A stretch of DNA of 64,000 bases from Clostridiaceae bacterium M8S5 (GTDB lineage Bacteria > Bacillota > Clostridia > Tissierellales > MCWD3), in NCBI GenBank assembly GCA_029227815.1, contig CP118523.1, positions 3,100,001 to 3,164,000 on the forward strand, written 5' to 3'. The notes beneath the pieces are model-generated. The model did no database searches and was not told the origin of the DNA. It saw only the letters and a list, made by a program, of their open reading frames with translations. Shown here one piece after another: positions 63,610-64,000 of this stretch. The translations under genes and the position numbers were made by a program. Position 1 is the stretch's first letter; each line of letters starts with the position of its first letter.

Positions 63610-63829
63610 ATTGGGGTTTTATATCCACATATCCAACTGTTTCAAAAGAAAATAGTATTTAAAGCATTGATATTTACTAGAACTTTATATTTACAACGTG
63701 CTATTATACAGTATTAATATATTTTTTGTATAACTTTATATGGTATTTATAAATATGAGTAAATATAATTGTTGTATACTTTATTGTGTCAGATATATAA
63801 TAATATCATATTAGTATATTGGAGGATTT

Positions 63830-64000
63830 ATGGATTCAAGAGAATACACTACATTTGGAATTAGAATAGATTGTACAACTCTAGAGGTGGTAGATAAAAA
63901 AGAATACATAGCTATATCTCCAGAAGAAGAGACAATATTTATATATGGGTATTCTAAAAATAATGGACAACCTGAATTATTGCATATAGAATCTGATGAA
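63830..64000 (+). CDS. 5' end of a gene of unknown function (open at right edge)
   Basis: ATG with TTGGAGG five bases upstream. 57 residues in view (MDSREYTTFGIRIDC...), alternating charged and hydrophobic, no signal peptide. The family cannot be named from this fragment. Confidence 0.6.
   Translation, partial: MDSREYTTFGIRIDCTTLEVVDKKEYIAISPEEETIFIYGYSKNNGQPELLHIESDE

Noticed and set aside
1-64000. CRISPR arrays, tRNA or rRNA genes, prophage
   Set aside because: No spaced direct repeats, no cloverleaf or rRNA-like sequence and no phage structural genes were seen on either strand.

Overview
The window reads as chromosome from an anaerobic, endospore-forming, low-GC Firmicute of the Clostridia type. 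The evidence is strongly AT-rich DNA, near-consensus Shine-Dalgarno (SD) sites before most genes, T-box leaders for valS and trpS, a cwlJ-gerQ spore pair, a PdaB-like deacetylase, a DUF4364 regulator, an [FeFe]-hydrogenase-type protein and a cobalamin riboswitch. No rRNA, tRNA, CRISPR array, prophage or intact insertion sequence was seen. This organism assignment is inference from gene content.

Region by region. (1) 1-4300, minus strand: a probable modified-peptide (RiPP-like) locus. It holds a 27-residue precursor candidate, a nucleotidyltransferase, a decayed reading frame, a PqqD-type recognition protein, a CPBP (CAAX-type) protease and a two-gene ABC exporter that runs off the left edge. 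(2) 4300-5400: a junk-rich stretch with a good promoter, a short ORF, an IS66 tnpB remnant and a zinc-ribbon protein. (3) 5490-9640, minus: two polysaccharide deacetylases, a 57-residue membrane protein, a YibE/F protein and a QueG-like iron-sulfur protein. (4) 9850-19120: DUF4364 regulator, beta-propeller protein, folC, valS behind a valine T-box, pgsA, two lipoproteins, and, inserted between folC and valS, a TPR protein overlapping a small secretable peptide gene (quorum-sensing-like pair). (5) 19220-28180, minus: two DegV proteins, a tandem trpS duplication (each copy with its own T-box, one degenerate), a PAS-GGDEF-EAL protein, folD and a GNAT enzyme. (6) 28280-34950, minus: zinc phospholipase C homologue, a membrane protein pair, a CsoR-MATE operon with a recognisable operator, two flavin-fold oxidoreductase-like proteins, and the gerQ/cwlJ spore pair.

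(7) 35124-43373, plus: the most unusual segment. A divergent cis-prenyltransferase is followed by a 1,600-residue protein joining an HD domain, a long helical repeat region, a NadD-like nucleotidyltransferase, a GNAT-like domain and a phosphoribosyltransferase-like domain. A malate/lactate-dehydrogenase-like protein and a flavodoxin-fold oxidoreductase come next. I know of no described system with this composition.

(8) 43540-50200, minus: threonine dehydrogenase, HAD phosphatase, lspA, a giant membrane M28 peptidase and a methyltransferase. (9) 50550-57400: a small membrane protein, a cobalamin-riboswitch-controlled lipoprotein cobaltochelatase (CbiK), a SigV/RsiV-like sigma/anti-sigma pair with a matching autoregulatory promoter, and a secreted lamin-tail nuclease. 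(10) 57490-64000: hydrogenase-like protein, three tandem paralogous beta-rich proteins of unknown role, an alpha/beta-hydrolase and VOC protein pair behind a Fur-like site, about 1 kb of mostly decayed DNA, and the start of a further gene at the right edge.
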